In this document: in pieces, positions 13,992-22,297 of the stretch | Layout: the number at the start of each line of letters is the position of its first letter | How positions within the stretch are numbered: the stretch's first letter is position 1 | NCBI GenBank assembly: GCA_947624105.1 | Contig: CANQIX010000005.1 | Coordinates: forward strand, 1-47,317 | Source of the DNA: an uncultured Clostridia bacterium | Lineage (GTDB): Bacteria; Bacillota; Clostridia; Christensenellales; UBA1242 | Direction: 5' to 3' | DNA: 47,317 bases | Made by a program: the position numbers and the translations under genes | The notes under the pieces: generated by a model | Told to the model about the DNA's origin: nothing | Database searches by the model: none | The model's input: the letters and a program-made list of their open reading frames with translations, nothing else

Positions 13992-15146
13992 TCACTCGAC
14001 CACAAAAGTGGTTTCGTTTACATTAGTATCTGGATTTTCTATGTCAAAATCACTCATATTATACGAAAAAATCTTAAAAGTAGAGCCGGAAGAGAGTCCA
14101 TAGAAAAAGTTGACAAGTTCGTAAACAGTTGTAATCGTCTTTCTATCTCCGTTGCAAGACACACTTGTAATCAAATTTGCTTTTTCAATCGTTTGCCCGC
14201 CATAACTAAAGTCGTCAAGCAGATATACGCCGCTTAACGAAGAGTAGATGTCAATAAACTCGTCAGGCACTTGTTTTCCGTTGTAATAGTAAACTTCGCC
14301 AACCACTCTCGATGCAATATCGCTTTCAAGTTGAATCATATCTAATCCGTTTAAGTTTTCTACAAGTTCGCTCTTGTAACCATCGGTGCTTTTAACTATG
14401 TTGCCAATAACGCTATTTAAAAAGTCAACCGAAATTGCTGCTGGGAAATATTCGTCAAGCACACTGTTTAAGTTGACATATATGCCAAGGAGTTCTCCTT
14501 TTTTGTTCAAAATAGCACCATTTACATTTTGTTTAGACTTATAATAAAAAGCGTTCTCAAAGACTCTACTAACTATTTGTTGTCCATCTATTTTTTCGTA
14601 ATATGCCACCGTTTCAAGTCCGTCAGAAAGCAATTCAACGCTGTCATAACTTTTTGTTGTTCCGGAAAGATTGACAGAAATCAAACTTCCAAAGCCCCTA
14701 TTATTAAAAGAGGACACCTTTACATAAGGCAAAGCAATCTTCTCGTTTTCTTCGTTAAGGCTGCTTACTTTTATCACTGCCAAATTGTAATATTCGTCAG
14801 CAAAAACGACGTTTCCGTTGTAAATTGAACCATTATTTGCGTAAAGTAATATCTTTTTCTCTTGATAGTCGCCTAACTCGGTCAAAGCGGTTACAACATA
14901 TCCATCTTCCCTTACGTTTATGCCGTAAGAGTGCTGCTCTTCGCCCACACCGATGCTGAAAGAGGCGTCAAGATACATATTGCCGATGTCTTCTGTCGAA
15001 CAGAATCCCCAAACGCCAAGTTTTCCGCTTATGTTGTTGCTGTCAAAAAGAAAGAAATAGCACACCACCCCAAGGTAGCCTACAATTGCCAAAAGTATCA
15101 CCGACACAATGGCAAATATTAAGATGCTTTTCTTTTTTCTTTCCAT
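13992..15146 (-). CDS. HtrA/DegP-like membrane protein without a catalytic triad
   Basis: 384 residues: N-terminal membrane anchor (about 8-33), a chymotrypsin-fold domain, then a PDZ-like domain (about 280-370, with GVYLLDDFSYGG). The alignment to HtrA is clear in DGYVVTALTE, NLAVIKV and QNVNGAILNKKGELLGI. At the three triad positions, HtrA TNNHV reads TALTE (His to Thr 89), DLAVLK reads NLAVIK (Asp to Asn 121) and GNSGGPLLN reads QNVNGAILN (Ser to Val 208). It therefore cannot be a serine protease and is probably an extracellular scaffold or peptide-sensing protein. It sits between a degenerate Ppx and an MreB-like gene (gaps 32 and 8 nt), suggesting an envelope-growth role. That role is inference. 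Confidence 0.8.
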   Translation of the reverse strand: MERKKKSILIFAIVSVILLAIVGYLGVVCYFFLFDSNNISGKLGVWGFCSTEDIGNMYLDASFSIGVGEEQHSYGINVREDGYVVTALTELGDYQEKKILLYANNGSIYNGNVVFADEYYNLAVIKVSSLNEENEKIALPYVKVSSFNNRGFGSLISVNLSGTTKSYDSVELLSDGLETVAYYEKIDGQQIVSRVFENAFYYKSKQNVNGAILNKKGELLGIYVNLNSVLDEYFPAAISVDFLNSVIGNIVKSTDGYKSELVENLNGLDMIQLESDIASRVVGEVYYYNGKQVPDEFIDIYSSLSGVYLLDDFSYGGQTIEKANLITSVSCNGDRKTITTVYELVNFFYGLSSGSTFKIFSYNMSDFDIENPDTNVNETTFVVE

Positions 15147-15178
15147 TATCTATCCTAAAATCACATTTAATGGTGTTT

Positions 15179-16657
15179 TTATATAATTTGCAAACTTTTC
15201 TTAAATATTTTCTTGAAATCTTCTGCAATTTTCATACTTTGCATAATTTCAAAGGAAGGGTCGCCCTTGACAACCGTTTTCATAATTATCGAGTCGCCCA
15301 GAATATCGCAAACGATATCTGTGATAACGCCCTTTCTTGATGCGTTAAGTGTTGCTGCAAGTTTAACAAGAAGCCCAATCTTTCTTATCGCTTCAACATC
15401 TTCTTCGCTTAAAAGGTCTTTATATTTCATAATCTCAGCAAGGCTGAAGTTGTCAGGATTTTGGCACTCACAAGCAAGGGCAGCAATAAGAATCTCTTTT
15501 TGCGATGCTCCAACAAGTTGTGCGCTTAAAATAGTGTAATAGCCGTGCTTTTCATATTCTTTAAAGTCGATATACTTTCCGCAATCAAACATATATGATG
15601 CAATTTTAAGAGGTTTAACGTAAATTCTAGAAAGTTTATGCACCACTTTAAGTTGTTTGAAGAGCAAAACAGCCATATTGTATACGCTGTCATTTATCGA
15701 CAAGCCCTCCTTCTTAAACTCGTAGTAGTTATCCAAACTGTTAAGAAGTAAGTCGGTGTATTTTTCTGTTGGAGAGCCAACTAAGTTTTGAAGAATCTTG
15801 CCATCGATACATTCTGCATCGCTGACACAAATCTTCTCCGTTTTAAAGGCATCATACAGCGCGCAAACGATTGCAAGTCCGCCATTCAAACTTTCGCCAC
15901 TCTCTGGGCTTAAGCCCTTTATCTTCTTTATCTTATCTACATCAAGGTCCTTTGTAAACTCAAGGAGTTTGTTAACTCCATCTCTGCCCATAATGTAGTT
16001 GTTATCGATGTCAAGTGGATAGCGAAGAAGTTTCTTTGCAACTCTCGACAAATCGATAAATGGAGTTCCAACCCCAACAATGTCTTCTTCGGCATCTTTC
16101 ACGATTGCAAGGTCTTTTAACTCTTTCTTAAACAAAGCAACCTTGTCTGCAAAAGACTTCTTTGAACTTGAAAGGTTGATATATCCATAAGGAATAACAG
16201 CGTGGTCAAGCACACTGCGTCTGTTATATCTAAACAAATAGGTATTGTAGCCCGAAACATAAACTGCGGTTGCCTTAGAAAACTCAACCTTCGACACAGT
16301 TGCCTCATAGATGTCCTTTATCACTTCGTCGTTGCCAACAAGCACAAAATTCATTCCGGTGTTTGTGTAAATCTCGTCAAGCAGTCCGCGATAGTTTCTT
16401 GCCTTAACAATGATGTTAGATGCAAAAGCAATCATCTTTGTAACAGAGAAAGTTTCTACCGTATAACGATAGATGTTCAATATCTTTAAAATATCTGCTT
16501 TTGACTTTGGTGAAAACAAGCAATCAACGGTCAAATCTTTTGTAAGGTCATAATAGTTTTCAACCTGCTCTAAGATACGAAATCTCCCCGAGCGACTTTG
16601 AATAATTTTAAGTTCAATCTTTCTTTCGGTAATTTGTATAAAAGCAATATTTTCCAT
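15179..16657 (-). CDS. Ppx/GppA-family protein with degenerate catalytic motifs
   Basis: 492 residues, close to E. coli Ppx (513). The layout fits exopolyphosphatase/guanosine pentaphosphatase: an ASKHA-type N-terminal half with GTPFIDLSRVAKKLL, then RDGVNKLLEF, KIKGLSPESGESLNGGLAIV, then an HD-like helical half (about 320-470, with YILSAQLVG-like KHGYYTILSAQLVG). Key motifs are eroded: the DIGGGSTE loop reads VYVSGYNTYL, the catalytic Glu region SGEEEA reads VGNDEV, and the first phosphate loop reads QITERKIELK. Polyphosphate or pppGpp hydrolysis is therefore doubtful. It begins 15 nt after the ferredoxin gene and is followed by the HtrA-like and MreB-like genes. It may be a regulatory relic of the family. 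Confidence 0.72.
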   Translation of the reverse strand: MENIAFIQITERKIELKIIQSRSGRFRILEQVENYYDLTKDLTVDCLFSPKSKADILKILNIYRYTVETFSVTKMIAFASNIIVKARNYRGLLDEIYTNTGMNFVLVGNDEVIKDIYEATVSKVEFSKATAVYVSGYNTYLFRYNRRSVLDHAVIPYGYINLSSSKKSFADKVALFKKELKDLAIVKDAEEDIVGVGTPFIDLSRVAKKLLRYPLDIDNNYIMGRDGVNKLLEFTKDLDVDKIKKIKGLSPESGESLNGGLAIVCALYDAFKTEKICVSDAECIDGKILQNLVGSPTEKYTDLLLNSLDNYYEFKKEGLSINDSVYNMAVLLFKQLKVVHKLSRIYVKPLKIASYMFDCGKYIDFKEYEKHGYYTILSAQLVGASQKEILIAALACECQNPDNFSLAEIMKYKDLLSEEDVEAIRKIGLLVKLAATLNASRKGVITDIVCDILGDSIIMKTVVKGDPSFEIMQSMKIAEDFKKIFKKSLQII

Positions 16658-16672
16658 AAATTCCCCTTTAAG

Positions 16673-16843
16673 TTATTTGTCAATATCGATAGCGCTAACA
16701 GGACAACTAGCCTGACACGATCCGCAACGAATGCAGATGTTTTTGTCTATCTGTGCCTTGCCATCTTCCCCAAAAGAGATTGCTCCAACTGGGCAAATAG
16801 CAACACAAGTTCCGCAAGAAATACAAGTCTTTTTATCTACCAT
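16673..16843 (-). CDS. 2[4Fe-4S] ferredoxin
   Basis: A 56-residue clostridial-type ferredoxin. Two CxxCxxCxxxCP motifs bind the two clusters: Cys 7, 10, 13, 17 (CISCGTCVAICP) and Cys 37, 40, 43, 47 (CIRCGSCQASCP), with the internal two-fold repeat clear. It carries low-potential electrons in the cytoplasm. An AGGAG ribosome site precedes the ATG, and a good promoter lies at 16870-16898. It is the first gene of the run ferredoxin, Ppx-like, HtrA-like, MreB-like, all the same direction with gaps of 8 to 32 nt. That partnership is unexpected for a ferredoxin and may just reflect promoter sharing. Confidence 0.95.
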   Translation of the reverse strand: MVDKKTCISCGTCVAICPVGAISFGEDGKAQIDKNICIRCGSCQASCPVSAIDIDK

Positions 16844-16869
16844 AATTACTCTCCTAAATTGATAGTAAT

Positions 16870-16898
16870 ATCATATCATAAAAAACCCATTTTGTAAA
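16870..16898 (-). promoter_or_regulatory. Promoter of the ferredoxin operon
   Basis: Minus strand TTTACA (16893-16898), 17-bp spacer, TATGAT (16870-16875). A second TATGAT overlaps at 16875-16880. It would drive the four-gene run down to the terminator at 12922-12954. Confidence 0.65.
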
Positions 16899-16972
16899 CT
16901 ATTTTTTTTAAAATAATATTGCTTTTAATCAATTTGTTTTTTTACTAAAAACATCATAATATGGGAAGAATA

Positions 16973-17347
16973 TTATTTTTTCTTTTTCGAAAAAATTATT
17001 TTAAAAATTTCAATAATCGCAAGCACGCACAGAAATACCCCAAAAATTATTTTTAACAACTTTGATGGCACAAAATTCACTAAAAATGCCCCAAAAATCG
17101 AAAATAACATACCAAAAAATATTATCCAGCCGATATGTTTTGTAACTATGTATCCATTTTTGTAGTGTATCACTATCGAAAAAAGCGCCATAAGAAGAAA
17201 ACTTAAAAGGTTTATCCCTTGACTTAGTTTTTGCTCGAACGAAAAGAAGATTGTAAGGATTGGAATAAGCAACGTTCCGCCTCCCATTCCAAGCCCTCCA
17301 AACACTCCCGAAACAACTCCCGCTAAGATGTAGAAAAAGTAAATCAT
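16973..17347 (-). CDS. Half-size TauE/SafE family membrane protein, second of pair
   Basis: 124 residues with four predicted membrane helices. It starts with the family's repeat motif AGVVSGVFGGLGMGGGTLLI and ends in a lysine run (FSKKKK), consistent with a cytoplasmic C-terminus. TauE/SafE (DUF81) proteins are usually about 250 residues made of two such repeats and move sulfite, sulfonates or other small anions. Here one repeat is encoded alone, 10 nt after a second half-size gene. The two probably form a heterodimer equal to one full transporter (inference). Substrate unknown. Confidence 0.82.
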   Translation of the reverse strand: MIYFFYILAGVVSGVFGGLGMGGGTLLIPILTIFFSFEQKLSQGINLLSFLLMALFSIVIHYKNGYIVTKHIGWIIFFGMLFSIFGAFLVNFVPSKLLKIIFGVFLCVLAIIEIFKIIFSKKKK

Positions 17348-17357
17348 AACGACCTAT

Positions 17358-17774
17358 CTAAAACAAAAGCCTTATGCCGCCAGCCAACATAATAAGCGAA
17401 AATATGATGCGGATAATCTTTGATGGCAACACCTTTAAAAACAGCGACCCAACAACTCCGCCAAGCACCGTTCCAAACGTGATTGTTAAAAGCGGTATGT
17501 TTTCGATGACGCCCGAAAAGGTGTAAACTGCCGCACTAATGAGTGAAATTGGAAATATTATGACGATTGCTGTCGCATGAGAATATTTACTTGGAATTTT
17601 AAGCACATTTTCTAATAACGGAACGCATATCATTCCGCCACCGCCTCCCAAAAAGCCATTTAAAAAACCGATTGCCGAGCCACAAAAGATAAGCAGCAAG
17701 CACTGTTTTGCTGTAAGTTTGGCATCGCTGCCTTTAGATGAGAATGATATGTTGTTACTATATTTATAAGACAT
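17358..17774 (-). CDS. Half-size TauE/SafE family membrane protein, first of pair
   Basis: 138 residues: about 22 polar N-terminal residues, then one TauE/SafE repeat with GSAIGFLNGFLGGGGGMICV, HATAIVIIFPISLISA and a second glycine-rich segment GTVLGGVVGSLFLKVLPSKI, forming about four helices. It resembles the other half-gene (both end in LPSK(I/L)(I/L)(R/K)IIF), so the pair probably arose by splitting or duplication of one repeat. The ATG at 17774 has no clear ribosome site; a TATAAT hexamer lies 7 nt upstream (17782-17787), so the mRNA may be leaderless, though no good -35 is visible. It is divergent from the large surface-protein gene. Confidence 0.8.
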   Translation of the reverse strand: MSYKYSNNISFSSKGSDAKLTAKQCLLLIFCGSAIGFLNGFLGGGGGMICVPLLENVLKIPSKYSHATAIVIIFPISLISAAVYTFSGVIENIPLLTITFGTVLGGVVGSLFLKVLPSKIIRIIFSLIMLAGGIRLLF

Positions 17775-17816
17775 ATTATCTATTATAAATAATTTCTGTA
17801 AAAATATTTGTTTTTC

Positions 17817-17845
17817 TTGATTTTCGAGAGTGAATGTATTATAAT
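17817..17845 (+). promoter_or_regulatory. Promoter of the 1383-residue surface protein
   Basis: TTGATT (17817-17822), 17-bp spacer, TATAAT (17840-17845). AGGTGG (17876-17881) precedes the ATG at 17885. Confidence 0.7.
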
Positions 17846-17884
17846 AATTGAGTTAATACACAAATTTAGATTTATAGGTGGTTT

Positions 17885-20800
17885 ATGAAAAAACTTAAAT
17901 TGATTAGCACTAAGATTTTACTTCTTATTTTAGCCTTTATAATGCCAATTACAATGACCGGCTTTGTTGGTTTCTTTTTCCAACCTAAAGATGCACTTGC
18001 TGATGTTGCAGTAAATTACATAGAGCCTGTTACCTTTACAAACTCGAACTTTAACTACACCACAACAACAACGCTCTCACAAAATCCAACAAACTGGACA
18101 AGGCAACAAGCAACCACAAATACAACTGCTGGTGTTATCAACACAGATGCAAACTATTTTAATAACAGAAAGAATTCAACCTATTATTTGGCAAATAATC
18201 CAGGTGCTCACGCAAGTGATACACAGATTCTTATGATCAACTCTAAGACAAGCAAGGATAATTCCGACGAGAACACAAACACTTATGGTAATCAAAGTTA
18301 CAAATCTGGCTCGATAACCTTGAACGAAAACTCTTACTATTCTTTCGAAGTTGCATTTAAGAGTGATTCTATTTATAAGACAAGAAATGAATATACCCTA
18401 AGAGGAACAGATTTAAATGCCCCTGTTAACGTTTCTAAGTCAGAATTTAACTCAGTAAATTTCTCAGATGACGAACCATACATCTCATTTACAAGTGGCG
18501 GAAGATCATACTACGTTAAGAAAGTTTTAGTAGAAGATGCTGAACCTCTTGCAAGCGACTTCACATCAAACCTTTCCTTCTACGCAGATGACGAATATGT
18601 TGGTGTGGTAATTGACCAAACAACCGGCAATTCAAAATTCATTAAGTTGGAAGATGCATCTGCTATCGAAATTGGCACAAAAACAAACCTTTACACCGAC
18701 GAAAAGTTTGAAACAACCGAAACGCTCGAATCTCTTTTGGAGGAAACAGATCCTGCTATCACTGCTGGAAAATTAGTTCTTGAAAAACCAAACTTTGAAG
18801 TATACGAAGATGCACCTGAATATTTCACCTTCCAATACGATGGTTTGACTTGCTACATTTCTAAATCAAATGTAAACTATGTTTTCCCTTCAAACACAAC
18901 AACCTATAAGTGCGAATCTATCGAATTTACACCATCAACAATCACAAGCGGAAGTGCCGAAGAACAAACAACAAGATACAGCACAACAAGCGGACAATAT
19001 CAAATTTCACAAACTGTTAACTATTACTCACGCACAACAACTTCCGACAACTTAAATCAATATGGACTTGGTTCAATTTACCTTGACTTAAACAACTCTG
19101 AAACAAACTTTACAGATGGACTTGCATTTGAACCTGTTATTTCAAAGGAGTGGACATCTTTCTACTTCTTTGTAGCAACCGGAAACACCTCCCTCTCTGC
19201 AAACTTAGAACTTACTCTTGGTGAAAGAAGTGGAAATGGCTCGTCTGGCGTTGTCTTCTTTGATAACGTTGAAGTTTGGAAGTATAGCCCAGTTGACTTC
19301 TACGCAAGATATCAAGAATATTTGGAATCGAAGAAACTTGAACTTGATATGTCCACCCCAGGTCTTGAAGAAGAACCTGACACCAACATTGGAACAAAAA
19401 CAATGTCAACAGTTAAGTTCGTTAGTTATGTAGAAGACAAATCTCTTACCCTTCCAGAATCCTTGAACTTTGACTTTGAAAAGAACGATGCAGATAACAG
19501 AATCAACGGCTGGACAAGATCTCAAGAAAGCACCGGAAGAGCAAAGATTGTCAATGTTAACTCTGCAGAGGAGTTTAATTCATCAAACTTAGGTGCAAAC
19601 TACACAAGCGTTGGTTCAAATTACCTTGCAAAAGCAACCTTAAATGGCGATGGTTCGCTTGGCAAAGTAACCTCTGGCGAAAAGGCTATGGCTCTTGCAG
19701 CACAGAACCAATTCATAGAAGTTACATCTGGCGACATCAACATCAGCGCTAGACAATACTACAAAATCAAAGCATACTACAAAATCTCTTCCCTTGACGG
19801 AACTGCATACTTCAAAGTTGTTGAAAAGATGACCGACTCTGTTCCTGCTGACAAGTATACCCTCTCCCAACAAAGTGCATCAATCACAAGCAACGTAACA
19901 AACAACTTCACAAACAATTATGGCACAGTTGAATTTTATGTAAAAGGCTCAAGTTTCTATAACTCTTGCATCAACATTGTGCTTTCTGTTGGAAGTAGCG
20001 ATGCCCCAGCAACCGGCTGCGTTGTGTTCGACGATATCACAATCGAATATTCAAACTATGCTGATTATACTGCTGGCGGAAACAAACTTGCTCTTGACCC
20101 ATTTAGCCCACAACACTCAATTACCAATGCAAAATTTGATGATGCACAAAACGAAAACGAAAATTACCCACTTGCTCCTGCTGACTGGACAATCGAAAAA
20201 GAAGGATTCACCTTTGGCGGAATAATAAACGTTAAAGAAAGCGAATATGAAAAATATTACGAGTCTTACTTAGCAAATCAAGATTTAGGCAACGAAAACC
20301 CATACTTGTGGGCACAAGGCAGAGGAAATCCAAATAGCCCAGGCAACAAGATTGACAGAAACAACAACATTCTTATGCTTGCAAATATGAACGAACGTGC
20401 TTATCAAAGCGTAAAATCCTCCACCTTTACTATGACGGCGAACAGTTACTATAACCTTACATTTGATTACACAACAATCACAAGAGGAACTTCAGACGAA
20501 CACGTTTCATTCAAAGTTTCAATATACAACGAAAGCAATATCCTTTTATATCAAGCCGAAGATGTATATTCCGAACTTGACTGGAAAACATATTCAATTT
20601 ACTTCCAAACATCAACCGCTGCTGAAAATGTGTTCATTCAAATTGAATTTGGAACAAAGAATGGCGTTGGAGTAGCCGGATATAGTTACTTTGACAACTT
20701 TGCAATCGAGCAACTTGAACTCACAGCAGACGAATTTGCAACAATCAAAGAAACGAACAATGTTTCCGATTTAACAAATTATTATCTCAACCTTGGTTCA

Positions 20801-22036
20801 AATGTAATCACAAACAACGAAAAAGACTTCTATTCAAGCGCTTATACAACATCAACAAACACAAATGATAACTATGGCGGAATTGTAACTTCTTCTTACA
20901 TCGAAACAAGAGATGATGAAACAGAGCACGTAGCCCCAACATTTAGTGAAGATTCCCCATTCTACCTTGAAGATACAGACAAATACCTCTTCAAGATAAC
21001 CAACAACAAAGCAGGCACTTACACAATTCAAAGTAACTACTCATTTGACCTTGCCGAAGAAAGTTATTATGTTCTTACATTCAAACTTAAAACACACTTT
21101 AGATACCAAAATACCTCTTTCGACAAAGACTTTGACCCAACAAAATATACCTATGGTGCAAATGTTGGCATCAACGCAGACAACTCATTTAAGTTTATGT
21201 CAAACCTTGTATCAAACGATGACTACGAAACCTACACCCTTTACCTTCACAGCACCAATGAGATTTCTGGTAACCTATATATCTCCCTCACAAGTGCAAA
21301 CGAAGGAACTTGCGGAACAATAGTTCTCTACGATTTAACTTTCGACAAGTTTGACGAATCGAACAACGAGGATATCTGGGAAGCATATCAAGCAGCAATC
21401 ACATCAGTAAACGGCGACAACTTCGACGTAAACAGCAGCAAAGTGTATGTAGCAACCCAAGAAACTCCAGAAGACGTTGAAAGTCCTGATGACTCAACAG
21501 ACAGCGAAACAAACACAATCGGTTGGGAATGGCTTATGTATGTAGGTTCAATCATATTTGCACTTGCAATGATAGTTGCCATTGTTGGATACTTCTTAAG
21601 AAAGATTAAGATTAAGAAGATTGAAAGAAAACGTAAAGAAACATACGACAGAAAAGGTTCGCTCCACAGAGACGTTCTTAGAAAAGAAGCCGAAGAAGAA
21701 AGAGACAAGCAGGCTAAAGATGTTGAAGACGTAATTAAGAAATTTGAAACCGAACTTGAAAGTCTTGAAAAAGAACACAAAGAGAAAGTAGTCTCCCTTA
21801 GAAAAGAAAATGATGCTAAAGCAACTGAGAAAGAATTTAAGCAATTCGCTCAAAAACGTAGTGTAATTTCAGAAAAACTTAATGCACTTAACTCACAACT
21901 TGAAAACATCAAATCTCCTGAGTATCTGCTTAACATCGAAAGAAGAAAATATCTTGAAGCCGATGCAAAGCAAAAGCTCTTGAAAAAGGAATCAAAAAAG
22001 AGTGCAAAAACAACAACTAAGAAAGACGAAAAATAA
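17885..22036 (+). CDS. Large surface protein with repeated beta-sandwich domains, one membrane helix and a cytoplasmic coiled coil
   Basis: 1383 residues that I cannot assign to a named family. An N-terminal signal peptide (KILLLILAFIMPITMTGF, likely cleaved after DALA near residue 39) leads to an Asn/Thr/Ser-rich exported part. That part has four recurring domain ends: FFDNVEVW (about 457), VVFDDITIEY (about 712), SYFDNFAIEQ (about 933) and IVLYDLTFDKF (about 1145). Each follows a YY(S/N/K/V) beta-strand stretch, as in galactose-binding or carbohydrate-binding (CBM4/9-like) jelly-rolls. One membrane helix lies near 1215-1240. The remaining 140 or so residues are cytoplasmic, highly charged and coiled-coil (EEERDKQAKDVEDVIKKF type), ending in a Lys-rich tail. 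It could link surface glycan to an internal partner. It has its own promoter and terminator. Confidence 0.8.
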   Translation: MKKLKLISTKILLLILAFIMPITMTGFVGFFFQPKDALADVAVNYIEPVTFTNSNFNYTTTTTLSQNPTNWTRQQATTNTTAGVINTDANYFNNRKNSTYYLANNPGAHASDTQILMINSKTSKDNSDENTNTYGNQSYKSGSITLNENSYYSFEVAFKSDSIYKTRNEYTLRGTDLNAPVNVSKSEFNSVNFSDDEPYISFTSGGRSYYVKKVLVEDAEPLASDFTSNLSFYADDEYVGVVIDQTTGNSKFIKLEDASAIEIGTKTNLYTDEKFETTETLESLLEETDPAITAGKLVLEKPNFEVYEDAPEYFTFQYDGLTCYISKSNVNYVFPSNTTTYKCESIEFTPSTITSGSAEEQTTRYSTTSGQYQISQTVNYYSRTTTSDNLNQYGLGSIYLDLNNSETNFTDGLAFEPVISKEWTSFYFFVATGNTSLSANLELTLGERSGNGSSGVVFFDNVEVWKYSPVDFYARYQEYLESKKLELDMSTPGLEEEPDTNIGTKTMSTVKFVSYVEDKSLTLPESLNFDFEKNDADNRINGWTRSQESTGRAKIVNVNSAEEFNSSNLGANYTSVGSNYLAKATLNGDGSLGKVTSGEKAMALAAQNQFIEVTSGDINISARQYYKIKAYYKISSLDGTAYFKVVEKMTDSVPADKYTLSQQSASITSNVTNNFTNNYGTVEFYVKGSSFYNSCINIVLSVGSSDAPATGCVVFDDITIEYSNYADYTAGGNKLALDPFSPQHSITNAKFDDAQNENENYPLAPADWTIEKEGFTFGGIINVKESEYEKYYESYLANQDLGNENPYLWAQGRGNPNSPGNKIDRNNNILMLANMNERAYQSVKSSTFTMTANSYYNLTFDYTTITRGTSDEHVSFKVSIYNESNILLYQAEDVYSELDWKTYSIYFQTSTAAENVFIQIEFGTKNGVGVAGYSYFDNFAIEQLELTADEFATIKETNNVSDLTNYYLNLGSNVITNNEKDFYSSAYTTSTNTNDNYGGIVTSSYIETRDDETEHVAPTFSEDSPFYLEDTDKYLFKITNNKAGTYTIQSNYSFDLAEESYYVLTFKLKTHFRYQNTSFDKDFDPTKYTYGANVGINADNSFKFMSNLVSNDDYETYTLYLHSTNEISGNLYISLTSANEGTCGTIVLYDLTFDKFDESNNEDIWEAYQAAITSVNGDNFDVNSSKVYVATQETPEDVESPDDSTDSETNTIGWEWLMYVGSIIFALAMIVAIVGYFLRKIKIKKIERKRKETYDRKGSLHRDVLRKEAEEERDKQAKDVEDVIKKFETELESLEKEHKEKVVSLRKENDAKATEKEFKQFAQKRSVISEKLNALNSQLENIKSPEYLLNIERRKYLEADAKQKLLKKESKKSAKTTTKKDEK

Positions 22037-22066
22037 ATAACTTTCAAATAAGTTGAAAATTAAATA

Positions 22067-22098
22067 AAAATGGTTAGATATTTAATCTAGCCATTTTT
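22067..22098 (+). terminator. Terminator after the surface-protein gene
   Basis: AAATGG-T-TAGAT pairs with ATCTA-G-CCATTT around ATTTA, followed by TTTTTC and more T-rich sequence. Confidence 0.8.
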
Positions 22099-22250
22099 CT
22101 TTTTATTTTTTAATCCCTATTTTAGGTATTTTTCCGCCTTTTTATTTTAATTTATTTAAAATTAAGATAAATTATCATAAAAATAAACAATTTGACAAAA
22201 AGGCGTGTTTTTTGCTGTATTTTTAGATGTTTTACGTATAATTTATAATA

Positions 22251-22285
22251 AAAAAAGACTTTATCAATTTGATAAAGTCTTTTTG
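22251..22285. terminator. Terminator of the rpoBC operon (bidirectional)
   Basis: AAAAGACTTTATC pairs perfectly with GATAAAGTCTTTT around AATTT, with A- and T-runs on each side. It lies 13 nt beyond the rpoC stop. In the 261-bp convergent gap 22037-22297 I see only this, the preceding terminator and AT-rich filler. Confidence 0.88.
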
Positions 22286-22297
22286 TTTAATCTAATC

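Noticed and set aside
22192-22242. TTGACA and TATAAT hexamers rightward in the gap after the surface-protein gene
   Set aside because: They are spaced about 39 bp apart and transcription would run at once into the rpoC terminator; probably chance in AT-rich DNA.
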